Shown: positions 8,601 to 16,263 of the stretch, piece after piece
How positions within the stretch are numbered: the first letter of the stretch is position 1
Layout of the letters: each line of letters begins with the position of its first letter
Source: Microbacterium neungamense
GTDB taxonomy: Bacteria; Actinomycetota; Actinomycetes; Actinomycetales; Microbacteriaceae
DNA length: 64,000 nucleotides
Direction of reading: 5' to 3'
Assembly (NCBI RefSeq): GCF_024971095.1
Contig: NZ_CP069717.1
Location: 620,001-684,000, forward strand
Program-made: the position numbers and the translations under genes
Notes under the pieces: model-generated
What the model saw: only the letters and a program-made list of their open reading frames with translations
Database searches by the model: none
What the model was told of the DNA's origin: nothing

Positions 8601-10159
8601 TCCGCGATCGGCAGGTCTTGGTGACTGCCGTCATTGTCGGTGATGACGGTCGCCGTCGTGCTCAGCGTGGCCGTGTTCTGCCATGAGTCGTTCGATGCGA
8701 CCGGAGCACCGGTGTCGCGGTACGTGGTCCGGGTCGTCGTGGTGAACACGAGTCGAATCGTGGAGTTCGGCTCGGTGGCGGTCGGCAACACCCATTCGAG
8801 GCGCTGGGTGCCGTCGCCGGGCTCGGTCACCGTAGGCGTCGGCCCCGAGATCATGGCCGCGAAGTCGAGGCCGGACGGGAGCAGGTCGACGACGGTGATC
8901 GGACCGGTCGAGAGCGCGTATTCGCTCGTCTGGACATCGATGGTCCAGGTGCTGGTCTGCCCGTGCGCGATGGCGGCGTCGTCAACCGACTTCTGCTGCG
9001 CGACGTCTTCGGCGCTCACGATCTCGGTCGTGGAAGCGCTGCGCTCCAGCCCCTCGGTCGTCCCGGTCGCGACGACGCCATTGATGAGTTGCTGCTCGTC
9101 GGACGTGACGCCTCCGGTGTTGTTGTCAAGGTTCGCGGTGGCGACGAACCCGGCATCGGTCATGACGTTCTGGTGCAGCGGAATCGCGGCGACGTACTGG
9201 AACTTGAACTCGGCGCCCGCGCCGAGCGAGGTGAGTCCCAACGTCACGAGCGTCGCGGTGTCCCACTCGACGCGCGTGTAAACGCCCGCAGGCAGGCCGG
9301 GGACCTCGTCGGCGGCAAGGGTCACCGTGGCGGCGGACGACGGCGCGGAGCAGGGGTGGGTCAACACGGGAGGAGTGCCGGAGTCGATGCGGCCCGAACC
9401 GGGGTACTCCTCGGTGCCGGCGGCTGAGTTGTCCACTCCGCCACACGCGAGGAACTCGAGTCCAGCGGGCAGGTAGTCGACAACGGTGAACGCGTCGGTC
9501 GGGGCGACGAGGTTGTTCCGCACGGTGATGGTGTACGCCGTCTGGTGGTCGTGGACACCCCGCAGCAGTTCGCCTTCGGGGCTCGGCTCGACTTTCGTGA
9601 CCTCGAAGGCCGCAATCGTGGTCGTCGCGGTCGCATCGTCGGAGCCCGAGTAGGTACCCGTTACCGGGTTACCTCGATCCGAGAACTGTGGCTTGATGCG
9701 CGGATTGGAGTTGACGAACGCGGATGCGTCGTTCGAGACGGTATCGCCGATGCCCGCGCCGGGCGGCGGGATCATGTCATAGCTCACCGAGATGGTAGAT
9801 CCCGTTGGCAAGTCGGCAACGTTGTCCCAGATGAGCACGGTCGTGCCGTTGCTGCGTGCGATGACGCGGTCGGGTGCTGGGACAGCGTTCTCGAAGCTCG
9901 CGCCTGCGGGGAGCACGTCGGTGAAGCTGAGGTTGTAACCGTCGGGTCCGCTCGGATTGCTCGCGGCGAGGGTGACGGGAATGGAGGCGCCAAGGAGCGC
10001 CGTCTCGGGCATCGTCTTGGCGAGCTCAATGTTCGGCGATCCTGCGGCGTGCGCCGGGGGTGCGGGTAGAGCGACGACAAGGGTCGCTGCGGCGAGCAGC
10101 ATGACCAGGAACGAGGAGAGCTTCGCGCGCAGACGACGAGCAGACATCGACGGAACCAC
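2684..10159 (-). CDS. Giant LPXTG-type surface protein with DUF11 and SdrD B-like repeats
   Basis: The product is 2491 residues. It starts with a Sec signal peptide (basic SARRLRAKLSS, hydrophobic core, cleavage after PAHA near residue 38). Residues about 40-1430 are a train of DUF11-type immunoglobulin-like repeats (recurring VTYTVTVANSG and DTLPVGV patterns). Residues about 1437-2450 are nine SdrD B-like units of about 113 residues, each opening with a GDTVWLDxDGDG-like Ca-binding motif and closing with DFGY. The end, PPPPLATTGQ, a hydrophobic helix and RRRR, is a cell-wall sorting signal of the LAXTG form linked to class E sortases. The inferred role is a long wall-anchored stalk or adhesin. 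The start is GTG 10159; ATG 10147 is an alternative. No sortase gene is in the window. Confidence 0.93.
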   Translation of the reverse strand: MVPSMSARRLRAKLSSFLVMLLAAATLVVALPAPPAHAAGSPNIELAKTMPETALLGASIPVTLAASNPSGPDGYNLSFTDVLPAGASFENAVPAPDRVIARSNGTTVLIWDNVADLPTGSTISVSYDMIPPPGAGIGDTVSNDASAFVNSNPRIKPQFSDRGNPVTGTYSGSDDATATTTIAAFEVTKVEPSPEGELLRGVHDHQTAYTITVRNNLVAPTDAFTVVDYLPAGLEFLACGGVDNSAAGTEEYPGSGRIDSGTPPVLTHPCSAPSSAATVTLAADEVPGLPAGVYTRVEWDTATLVTLGLTSLGAGAEFKFQYVAAIPLHQNVMTDAGFVATANLDNNTGGVTSDEQQLINGVVATGTTEGLERSASTTEIVSAEDVAQQKSVDDAAIAHGQTSTWTIDVQTSEYALSTGPITVVDLLPSGLDFAAMISGPTPTVTEPGDGTQRLEWVLPTATEPNSTIRLVFTTTTRTTYRDTGAPVASNDSWQNTATLSTTATVITDNDGSHQDLPIADDTAAGQSATGVLIDKQVSNAVDGSLNCSDPAVVYSPDVAEGNYRPGDTVCWLVTVPFPSGVDTLGPVVRDFLPDGFTYVNFTAGPTNSIDLGQVTFDASTEPMLSWTLPDVNGGGVFQVVVETRITHPELIVSGAALTNLAKLSYPNSAGQVFQAREMATAPYLAPQITLDKATTQTAPVLGGDVVPYTVTVANSGGIDAVNTSVRDLLPAGIVCADVTVNPDGATCVDSADGAYLQWDGITVPAVGSITLGYSLTIPDTYAPGTVLTNHAGVRQFENPTNNGTPYVHVPSNNIDPTLTPNTAPAYDTAQIVVEYALLSKSHVTSVTGDGNAEVGQATIGEVVTYTVTGVVPQGTTVEHARLVDSLPAGLELVDPAPSATFNGAPIPGDFSIDVSGSTVSLVFPASYANPIDSGDDQFVLTVTARVTDTSANVRGTNRVNTASFSWDGGAAPDATSTVTIVEPNLSVTKAHDDADGQVAAGDIVNFTVTPGNGLDGGSNTSTAYDTVVTDTLPVGVTLEESSLTNGGTWDPASRTITWTIPALAPGASLPLTYTVSVDDPMTAGLDLTNDVVATTTSLEGDAEVERAGDTDVPGYRGEASQTLTEPKITFAKTVEPTTATIGETLTYTLEVSIPADVRAFDVTVLDTLPSGVSFEALQSVNCATACDLTAEALSSAGATGTIGFFIGDVEATDEARVVTIVYTAFVNDTVSDGATQTNVAGTYFNSTDTIEGTPGSVPNAGDFNGSSNQDDATVAVVEPHLALDKSVVGQAGDADWRRAVPGDVLTYTVTVTNTGTSNAYDVTVSDTPDDRLTGYTDATDLAQAGGITATDADHTDGSLSWTIAGPLAPGQTVTFTYSLAVPSDWHEEHEVDGAEIQNTASASGFGLPEVTRAEFPDRVFPTYPSNDDTVDVELDLASIGDTLWFDVDGDGEIESGEPRLAGVPVTVLYAGPDGLFGTADDESHATVTDANGQYLVNHLPGGQYRVTVTQTGAGNPIADQGLSPSYDLDGGLASPDGVWNGQLGESDKKRDVDFGFRGTGSIGDTVWFDQNRDGVVDAAEPGIAGATVTVTWYGADGVPGGGDDVEYVTETDADGTYLVDGLPAGSFGVQVALADGYESYQQVSGPAGPGDPLNGTSTLTLAPGEDDLDQDFGYAGSGLIGDRVWLDQDGDGVQDSGESGLEGVTVTLEYSGPNGETARFTTVTGPDGSYEFTGLPAGTYTVTVAPPSGVENSGDPDGGNDSSSVVELGDGEENRDQDFGYHAETLLGDTVWWDRNADGVQDLGEPGLAGITVTATGPNGVVLTTTTDADGKYSFPNLQPGEWTVTVSGVPGGFSQTYDADGGGDQTSTTELTAVDLHQDFGFVGSGVIGDTVWLDRDGDGTVGAGEPPLAGVTVTLTWFGADGVPGGGDDIVLTTTTDANGQYRFDGLPDGAFSVQVDPATLPEGVTPTFDRDGDLDHATAVNVSPEAREALDADFGYRGSASIGDTIWLDVNHDGAQDDEPGLSGVTVVLTWAGPDGVLGTADDQNMTTVTGLDGTYLFDGLPAGEYRVTVDGSTLPGGLQATFDEDGGLDSTSLVELATGDEHRTADFGYVGAGVIGDTVWLDLNGDGVQDPTEPGVPAQPVTLVWAGPDGVIGSADDVTFTTTTDEHGNYRFDGLPDGNYQVTVNGGIADAATNTGDPDGGADATGLVSLNPDTGRERLDQDFGFQGLNGLGDLVWYDLNGDGTPGTDEPGVGGVTIEATWYGPDGEPGGGDDIVLTTVTDDSGAYSFTGLPNGSYSVAVVSGPPAGHTPSYDATGVPNGLSTTTLQSVDGVGQIDDTQDFGYVPNGSIGDFVWHDADRDGVQDSGESGIAGVTIELLDADGEVIATTVTDASGHYLFEDVPPGDYTVRIVLSTVAAGYILTAGAAEISVTVGPGEDVLTADFPLAPPPPLATTGQEPQLIALALALALLLILGGVLLLRRRRAHES

Positions 10160-10223
10160 CGATCCGGTAGGTGAGCTGGGGGGCCTAGAACGGCGTTAGG
10201 CGAGCGAGACCTTATCATCGGAC

Positions 10224-10251
10224 GTCCTACGTCGTCCATCTATTGTGTCAA
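10224..10251 (-). promoter_or_regulatory. Candidate promoter of the giant surface-protein gene
   Basis: On the minus strand a perfect TTGACA (10246-10251) is followed after 16 nt by TAGGAC (10224-10229), about 65 nt before the start codon. The -35 box overlaps a small palindrome TGTCA-AACA-TGACA at 10246-10259 that could be an operator. The -10 match is weak. Confidence 0.35.
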
Positions 10252-10264
10252 ACATGACAACTGG

Positions 10265-11102
10265 TTAGGGAATTCCGCCAAGTCGCGACTTGAACCCGCG
10301 GGTCTCAAGCAGGCTGCGAGCGATGTCGTCGGTCAGGTTCTGGAAGCCCGGGGCGCTTCGGGCAAGTCGCCGCAGCACATGCACTGGGGCATGTCCTCAC
10401 GGATATCCTCGGTGACGAGGCGGTTGTTGGTCGTACCTTTCCGCAGCCAGTTGACGCCCCACGCATCAGTAAAAGTGAAGTCGGGGTTTGCGACCCGCTC
10501 GGTCCCCCAGAGACCGATGGCCGCATCAGGGTTCGAAACGACAAGTTTTCCGCGTACTGCTTCGCCAGGAGCGAGCGCGCCGACCACGATCGCTTGATAG
10601 AAGTCGCGCTCCGAGGTGGCGTTCGCAAGATCGTAATGCTCATCGTTGTCGTCCCCCCACATGTGAACGAGGATCTTGGCGTTGGTGATGGGGAACGACG
10701 ACATGTTGGCACACTCATACTCGTAGGTGAGTAGGCCGGCCTTCTTCGGTCGATACGTGCGTGCAACCCAAGGCTACGGAGAACGATGCCGCGTCGCGCG
10801 ATGTCTCGCAGCTCATCCGCCCGGACTTGCTCCAACTCGCGCGAGCGTCGAAGCTGACGACTCGCCAAGAGGACGGATATGCCGGCGAAGATGAGGCCGG
10901 TCCCAGTGAGGAGCGCCTGCGCCCACGTAGCGGCGTCTCCCCAGACGATGGCATACGGAACAAGCCGCACCGCGTTGGCGTATGCGAGGGCCACGGTCGT
11001 GGCTACGAGTATGAGCAGGACTATCCAGATCAATGCTCCCCCGCGTGTTGGGTTTGTCGACTCTCGAGGAGCCTCCTCTACCATGCTGTTTCCTCGCCTC
11101 AC
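10265..11102 (-). pseudogene. Unknown membrane-anchored protein, apparently frameshifted twice
   Basis: I do not recognise the family. The first frame (from 11102 or the inner ATG at 11084) encodes two membrane helices, GGALIWIVLLILVATTVALA and a second around LLTGTGLIFAGISVLLA, followed by the basic segment ASRQLRRSRELEQ. Near 10755 the plausible coding frame changes to TYRPKKAGLLTYEYECANMS and runs through VHMWGDDNDEHYDLANATSE to MPQCMCCGDLPEA. Near 10350 it may change again to PGFQNLTDDIARSLLETRGF with a stop at 10265. The non-membrane part looks like a folded cytosolic domain of about 150 residues. It is either a decaying gene or one affected by sequencing indels; the last shift is the less certain. 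Confidence 0.5.
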
Positions 11103-11210
11103 ACAAGTCGCGGCCGATGCCCTCAGCGCAGGGTACTGCGTGTGGCGGTTGGGACACGCGACCGTCCCCTACTTCTCCGCGCCTTCCCGGCCGGATCAAG
11201 GATGTCTTAG

Positions 11211-12878
11211 CCTCGATCCACCGATGAGCGTGGGTGCTGAGCGAGCGTCGTGACGCAGAAATGCCCCTCTGATCAGGAAGAATAGAGCTTGTCTAGGGCA
11301 ACTGTTCAACCGATCCGAGAGGCATCTCGTAGATGCAATTCAAGCACGCTCCGACCGCGGTGTCAGCGGCATTCGATGATCCGAATCTCGTGTCGGTGGC
11401 GGGCCTGGTTCCGATGCTGCGGCTCGCGCAGCGAGCCGGGCTGGCGGAGCTGGCTCACGACCGGTTGAGCGTCCCGACCGATAAGGGCTCCAACGCCGGC
11501 GTGAAGGTGATGGCGCTGGTCGCGGGGATGCTCGCCGGGGCGGACTCGATCGACGACATGAACCTTCTTCGCCATGGCGGGATGGGTCGGTTGTTCGACC
11601 GGACGTATGCGCCGTCGACGTTGGGGTCGTTTCTGCGGGAGTTCCGGTTCGGGCACGTCCGGCAGCTCGACGCCGTCGCGTCCCGGGTTCTCACTGGCCT
11701 CGCAGGTCAGGCGCCGCTGCTGCAAGCGCGGGCCGGGGAGCGGGTGATGGTGGATCTGGACGACACCATCATCGAGGTCCACGGGTATCAGAAGCAGGGC
11801 GCCTCGTTCGGGTACTCCGGTGTCCGCGGTCTCAATGCCCTCCTTGCCACGGCATCGACGTCGTCGTCGGCGCCGGTGGTCCTGGGGCAGCGGTTGCGGC
11901 AGGGCAAGACCGGGTCTCCGAAAGGCGCCGCGCGGATCGTCGGCGACGCGCTCGCGACCCTGCGCCGCACCGGCATCGGAGACGGGGTGCGGCCGTTGCT
12001 GCGCACGGATTCCGCGTTCTACGGTCACGCGACCATCGGCACCGCGATCAAAGCCGGCGCCGACGTATCCGTCACCGTTCGGATGGACCCGGCCGTGAAA
12101 GGCGCCATCGCCACCATTCCCGATGATGCATGGACGATGATCGAGTACACCGACTCGATCCGTGACGAGACCACCGGTCAGCTGATCTCCAAAGCCGAGG
12201 TCGCCGAGGTTCCCTTCACCGCGTTCCGGTCCCGGAAGAAGGCCGAGCAGGTCGCCGGACGTCTGGTGGTGCGGCGGATCCCCGACCTGAACCCGAACAA
12301 GATGGAGCAGCCGACGCTGTTCGACGTCTACCGGCACCACGCGTTCTTCACCACCACCGACAAGCACGCGATGGACACGGTGGTCGCGGACAAGACCCAC
12401 CGCGCTCACGCGATCATCGAGCAAGCCCACTCCGACCTCAAGAACGGGCCGCTCGCGCACCTGCCCTCCGGCGTGTTCGCCGCGAACAGCGCCTGGCTCG
12501 TCCTCGCCGTGATCGCGTTCAACCTCACCCGCGCTGCCGGGGTCATCGCCGACGAGGCGGGACGGCTCGCGCGAGCGACGACCGCGACGATCCGTCGCAC
12601 CCTGATCCACGTCCCGGCGCGGCTGGCACGCTCCGCACGCCGCATCACACTGCACCTGCCGAAGGCCTGGCCCTGGCAGAACGCCTTCGCCCGACTGTTC
12701 ACGATCACACACGCACCGCCACCAGCGGCGACCACCTGACCATCGCCGCAACGCGGCACGACCGAGGACCACGTGGACGACCGGGATGTGACGCCCGGAA
12801 CTCACCCCTGCCCTCGGCACGTCACCGCACGCCGATCACGACCGCCCCGCCCACCCCAGGCTCATCGGTGGATCGAGG
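11211..12878. mobile_element. IS1380-family insertion sequence, complete, with target duplication
   Basis: The ends are 24-bp inverted repeats with one mismatch, beginning CCTCGATCCACCGATGAGC (left 11211-11234; right 12855-12878, reversed). They are flanked by a 5-bp direct repeat CTTAG at 11206-11210 and 12879-12883. One transposase gene fills the interior. A clean duplication of the target and an uninterrupted gene point to a recent, possibly active insertion just upstream of an IS481 copy. The 11103-11210 stretch before it has no recognisable gene. Confidence 0.92.
11333..12739 (+). CDS. IS1380-family transposase
   Basis: 468 residues, the usual size of IS1380 transposases. DDE-type catalytic residues are visible: the first Asp in MVDLDDTIIEVHGYQKQG, the second in LLRTDSAFYGHATI, and the C-terminal HRAHAIIEQAHSDLKNGPL with its Glu. 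The start ATG follows about 120 bases of left end. The frame is intact to its stop 139 bases before the right inverted repeat. The enzyme moves its own element by cut-and-paste chemistry, producing the 4-5 bp duplications seen here. Confidence 0.93.
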   Translation: MQFKHAPTAVSAAFDDPNLVSVAGLVPMLRLAQRAGLAELAHDRLSVPTDKGSNAGVKVMALVAGMLAGADSIDDMNLLRHGGMGRLFDRTYAPSTLGSFLREFRFGHVRQLDAVASRVLTGLAGQAPLLQARAGERVMVDLDDTIIEVHGYQKQGASFGYSGVRGLNALLATASTSSSAPVVLGQRLRQGKTGSPKGAARIVGDALATLRRTGIGDGVRPLLRTDSAFYGHATIGTAIKAGADVSVTVRMDPAVKGAIATIPDDAWTMIEYTDSIRDETTGQLISKAEVAEVPFTAFRSRKKAEQVAGRLVVRRIPDLNPNKMEQPTLFDVYRHHAFFTTTDKHAMDTVVADKTHRAHAIIEQAHSDLKNGPLAHLPSGVFAANSAWLVLAVIAFNLTRAAGVIADEAGRLARATTATIRRTLIHVPARLARSARRITLHLPKAWPWQNAFARLFTITHAPPPAATT

Positions 12879-12921
12879 CTTAGTGGAGATATCTGACGTC
12901 TTCACGAACTCGGAGGTTCTC

Positions 12922-13655
12922 GTGTCCCACCGTAACGCTCGACTGACCGTGCACGGCCGGCTGCTGATCGTGGATCGCGCCCGTGCGGGGTGGAAGCAAG
13001 CTCATATCGCCGCGGCGATGGGCGTGTCACGCCGCTGCGTGAAGCGGTGGCTGGACCGGTACCGGGACGAGGGTGAGACTGGTCTGCACGACCGGTCGTC
13101 GCGCCCTCATCGTATCGCCAACCGCACCCCAGATGCCGCAGCGGCCGCGGTGGTCGCGATTCGGAAGAAGGAGCGAATCGGGCGTGACGAGATCGCGACC
13201 CGGACCGGCGTGCCGGCGCGGACGGTGTCGCGGATCATCGCGCGCGCTGGCCTGCCGCGGCTGGCGGAACTGGACCCGATGACCGGTGAGCAGATCCGCG
13301 CGTCCAAGACCACCACGGTCCGCTACGAACGCGAGCGACCGGGTGAGCTGGTGCACATGGACGTGAAGAAGCTGGGCCGCATCCCCGACGGTGGCGGCTG
13401 GAAGGCCCACGGCAGAGAGGCGGGGTCACTCCTGCGAGACCGGACGACGAGGATCGGGTTCGACTACGTTCACTCGGTCGTCGACGACCACTCCCGGCTG
13501 GCGTACTCCGAGGTCCTCCCCGACGAGAAGGGACCGACCTGCGCCGCGTTCCTCGAGCGCGCGATCGGCTACTTCGCCCGGCACGGCATCGTCCGCATCG
13601 AACGACTGCTCACCGACAACGCCTGGGCCTACCGCTGGTCGCTGCGCGAGGCCCC
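12922..13655 (+). pseudogene. IS481-family transposase, 3'-truncated by an IS3 element
   Basis: From GTG 12922 the protein reads VSHRNARLTVHGRLLIVDRA, a helix-turn-helix (GVSRRCVKRWLDRYRD), a second one (GVPARTVSRIIARAG), and the start of the integrase core: MDVKKLGRI (first Asp), YVHSVVDDHSRLAYSEVL and RLLTDNAWAYRWSLRE (second Asp). The frame then enters the left end of the IS3 element, so the catalytic Glu and about 80 residues are lost. A longer in-frame start exists in the IS1380 right repeat but the GTG matches the family start. The enzyme should be inactive. Confidence 0.85.
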
Positions 13656-13730
13656 GTGCGTCAGGATGGGGTGAGACACCAGCACTGCTGACCTTCGCAC
13701 TGCACGGGGCGAGAACGGACCAATACTGAG

Positions 13731-14135
13731 ATGACGATGACGGTTGCTGACGTCGGCACCGATGATGGGGCTATGGCTCCTCGTGCTGACCGGCCCAAGA
13801 GGCGGACGTTCACCGCCGAGTTCAAAGCGGCGATCCTGGCCGAGTACGACGCCGCGGACCGCTCTGGGCGTGGGGAGATCCTGCGCCGGGAGGGCCTGTA
13901 CACCTCCCACATCATCGAGTGGCGCAAGGCCGCGGCCGCCGGCTCGCTGTCCGGGCTGGGCAGCAAGCCGCGGGACCGGCGCGAGCGGGAGCTGCAGGCG
14001 CTACGGGCCCGGGCGGAGAAGGCCGAGGCCGAGCTGGCCAAGACCAGGGCGGCGCTGGACCTGATGGGAAAAGCACACGCGCTCTTGGAGACGCTCTCCG
14101 AGAGCGCGGACAAGCCGCCGCGGTCGCCGCGGTGA
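13731..14135 (+). CDS. IS3-family transposase OrfA
   Basis: 134 residues. KRRTFTAEFKAAILAEYDAA and REGLYTSHIIEWRKAAAAG are the helix-turn-helix that binds the IS ends, followed by a heptad-rich helix (RRERELQALRARAEKAEAEL) used for oligomerisation. If the frame is kept it ends at 14135. A -1 slip at 14066-14072 fuses it to the catalytic frame and gives the full transposase (13731-15133). Confidence 0.9.
   Translation: MTMTVADVGTDDGAMAPRADRPKRRTFTAEFKAAILAEYDAADRSGRGEILRREGLYTSHIIEWRKAAAAGSLSGLGSKPRDRRERELQALRARAEKAEAELAKTRAALDLMGKAHALLETLSESADKPPRSPR
14066..14108 (+). promoter_or_regulatory. Programmed -1 ribosomal frameshift signal between IS3 orfA and orfB
   Basis: The heptamer GGGAAAA (14066-14072) lies in the correct phase (G GGA AAA) at the end of orfA. 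Five nt later a stem of 14 pairs begins: 14078-14091 against 14095-14108, closed by the 3-nt loop CGC, with one T-G wobble. After a -1 slip the frame reads GKSTRALGDALRERG and continues into orfB. The slippery heptamer, spacing and stem match the textbook layout; function is inferred. Confidence 0.85.
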
Positions 14136-15133
14136 TCAACCCGGCCGTCGACGGGCTGGCCGAGCACGTCGGCACCGCGGCTGCGTGCGCGCTGCTGGGT
14201 CGCTCCCGCGCCAGTCACTACCGGGCCAAGAACCCGCCACCGCCACGTCCACGGACACCGCGGCCGGCACCGGCGAACAAGCTGTCCGCCGCCGAGCGGG
14301 CCCACGTGCTGGCCGTGTTGACCAGCCAGCGGTTCGCGGACAAGTCGGTCGCCCAGGTCTGGGCCACGCTGCTGGACGAGGGCACCTACCTGTGCTCGAT
14401 GTCCACGATGCACCGGATCCTGCGCGAGCACGACATGGCCGGGGAACGGCGCCGGCAGGCGAGCCACCCGCCCCGGACCCGGCCCGAGCTCGTCGCGACG
14501 GCGCCGGGGCAGGTGTGGAGTTGGGACATCACAAAGCTCAAGGGGCCGGAGCGGGGCGTGTACTACGACCTGTACGTCGTGCTCGACATCTTCTCCAGGT
14601 TCGTCGTGGGCTGGACCATCGCGGCCCGCGAGGACGCCGAGATCGCCAAGAACCTGCTCGAGCACGCCATGGGCATCCATGGCGTGCCGGAGGCGATCCA
14701 CGCCGACCGCGGGACCTCGATGACCTCCAAACCGGTCGCTCAGCTGCTCGTCGACCTCGGGGTGGCCAGGTCGCACTCCCGCCCGCACGTGTCGAACGAC
14801 AACCCTTACAGCGAGGCGGCGTTCAAGACGCTGAAGTACGCCCCGGTCTTCCCCGAGCGCTTCGGGTCCCTGGCCGACGCCGGCGCGTTCGCCGAGCAGT
14901 TCTTCGCCTACTACAACCACGAGCACCGCCACTGCGGGATCGGGCTGCACACCCCCGCCAGCGTCCACTTCGGCACCGCCGGGCAGGTCCGCGCCCAGCG
15001 CCAGGCCACCCTGGACGCGGCCTACGCCGCCCGTCCCGAGCGCTTCGGCCACCGCCGACCCCAGGCGCCCAAGCTGCCCGAGGCCGCCTGGATCAACCAG
15101 CCCTCACAGGAGGCCCTCATACAGACCGCCTGA
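14132..15133 (+). CDS. IS3-family transposase OrfB (catalytic domain)
   Basis: About 333 residues from GTG 14132; normally made as an OrfAB fusion through the upstream frameshift. The integrase core shows D (VWSWDITKLKGPERG), D (EAIHADRGTSMTSKPV) and E (NDNPYSEAAFKTLKYAP), with the typical YYNHEHRHCGIGLHTPASVH C-terminus. All DDE residues are present and the frame is intact to TGA, so the enzyme could be active. Confidence 0.92.
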   Translation: MINPAVDGLAEHVGTAAACALLGRSRASHYRAKNPPPPRPRTPRPAPANKLSAAERAHVLAVLTSQRFADKSVAQVWATLLDEGTYLCSMSTMHRILREHDMAGERRRQASHPPRTRPELVATAPGQVWSWDITKLKGPERGVYYDLYVVLDIFSRFVVGWTIAAREDAEIAKNLLEHAMGIHGVPEAIHADRGTSMTSKPVAQLLVDLGVARSHSRPHVSNDNPYSEAAFKTLKYAPVFPERFGSLADAGAFAEQFFAYYNHEHRHCGIGLHTPASVHFGTAGQVRAQRQATLDAAYAARPERFGHRRPQAPKLPEAAWINQPSQEALIQTA

Positions 15134-15158
15134 CGGAATCTGTCTCACCCGCCTTGAC

Positions 15159-15608
15159 ACTTTCCGGTTTGCTGAGCCGATGCCTCGCGCGCATCAGATC
15201 GCCACGACAGTCCTCGCGTGCGCGCACCAGATCGCGTGCGGCTTCCTGATCGGCGGACGGCACCGAAACCGCGGTGATCTCGTCCAGCCGCAGCAGTCTC
15301 GCCAGATGCACCGCGTCCTTCGCATCGGTCTTCACCCGATCCCCCGACGGACGCTGCAACTTTGACGGCGCCGCGACCACGCACCGAACACCTGCCGACA
15401 TCAGCGACCGGTGCAGCCCGAACCCCGTCGGGCCGGCCTCATACGCCACCGCGACCGGACCGGGAAGCCCGCGCACCCACTCAACGATTCGATCATTGCC
15501 CGGCGGCAACTTCGCCTGGATTAGCTCGCCTGTCACACCATCGATCGCCGCTGCCGCGACGGAACGGGCGTGCACGTCGAGCCCAACACTCGTACGCTCA
15601 GTAAACAC
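15159..15608 (-). pseudogene. IS110-family transposase, N-terminal half
   Basis: From GTG 15608 the minus strand reads VFTERTSVGLDVHARSVAAA, then VAYEAGPTGFGLHRSL and DRVKTDAKDAVHLARLLRLD, the DEDD RuvC-like half of IS110 recombinases, with D, E and DxxD residues visible. After RARHRLSKP the frame enters the right end of the IS3 element. The missing half starts ELLLRHGIVYDD at 2395. The upstream non-coding end runs to the inverted repeat at 15713-15724. Bases 15725-15805 hold nothing recognisable. Confidence 0.85.
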
Positions 15609-15805
15609 GGGGCCTCCCACAACTGTCGGATAGGCCGGGCGGACCACCTCCACCCGGTAACCCACGAGCTTTGCGAGTGAGGCCCCGTCCCGCGACCCCC
15701 TCACCAAAAGAGGGCTACTACATACCGTCTAGCGAGAGCCGGGGACCGGGTCAAGAGCCGGATTCACTCGCGAGGCGATCTGTGATTCGGCGCGGCGCGG
15801 AGTGA

Positions 15806-16237
15806 TCATTCCGCCTGCGGCATCGACTCATCCGACCCGTGCTCGGCGAGCCACTCGCTCGCGATCCGGCGGGGTGCGCGCAGCAGCCAGGCGTCCACGA
15901 TCGTCTCGCGCAGCAGGTCGTCGTCGATCGCGTCCAGCCGGATCAGCACGGCCGGATACCCGTCGAAGTGCGGGATCGTGAAGAACACCTCCGGATAGGT
16001 CTCGAGGAGCGCGGCCTTCACATCCGGTCCGTCGACACGCGCCGCGACGACGGTGCCGGAAGGCCAGGAGCCGCCCGCCTCGGCGAGCTGCGCCAGATCC
16101 TTCTTCCCGGGCGGGCGCTCCCAGACGACGAGCCCGCCGCGGGTGTACCACGCTGGCGCGCGCAGGTGGCCCTCGGTCTTCTCGAACACGCCCGGCAGGC
16201 CGAGCGCGATCCTGCGGACGTCGTCGATCGTCGGCAT
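15806..16237 (-). CDS. MmcQ/YjbR-family protein
   Basis: 143 residues, the normal size of this family, which adopts a small alpha/beta fold resembling CyaY. It opens MPTIDDVRRIALGLPGVFEK and carries AWYTRGGLVVWERPPGKKDL and PEVFFTIPHFDGYPAVLIRL, characteristic of the family. The molecular role is not established; a DNA-binding role has been proposed. It is the first intact chromosomal gene after the IS pile. No signal peptide or membrane segment is seen. Confidence 0.85.
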   Translation of the reverse strand: MPTIDDVRRIALGLPGVFEKTEGHLRAPAWYTRGGLVVWERPPGKKDLAQLAEAGGSWPSGTVVAARVDGPDVKAALLETYPEVFFTIPHFDGYPAVLIRLDAIDDDLLRETIVDAWLLRAPRRIASEWLAEHGSDESMPQAE

Positions 16238-16263
16238 GCCGTCAGTGTACGAGCGGCGGATGC

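Larger units (their letters stand above)
13656..15160. mobile_element. IS3-family insertion sequence
   Basis: About 1.5 kb with orfA/orfB organisation. The ends form imperfect inverted repeats sharing GGGTGAGACA (left near 13660-13678, right near 15142-15158). The left end interrupts an IS481 transposase gene and the right end abuts the N-terminal half of an IS110 transposase. The flanks therefore belong to two different targets and no target duplication is expected or seen, which points to recombination between two IS3 copies rather than simple insertion. Confidence 0.85.

Noticed and set aside
10270..10310. tRNA fragment (CCGCGGGTTCAAGTC on the minus strand)
   Set aside because: It resembles a T-arm but the stem does not pair, no cloverleaf can be drawn, and the bases fit a protein tail (LLETRGFKSRLGG).
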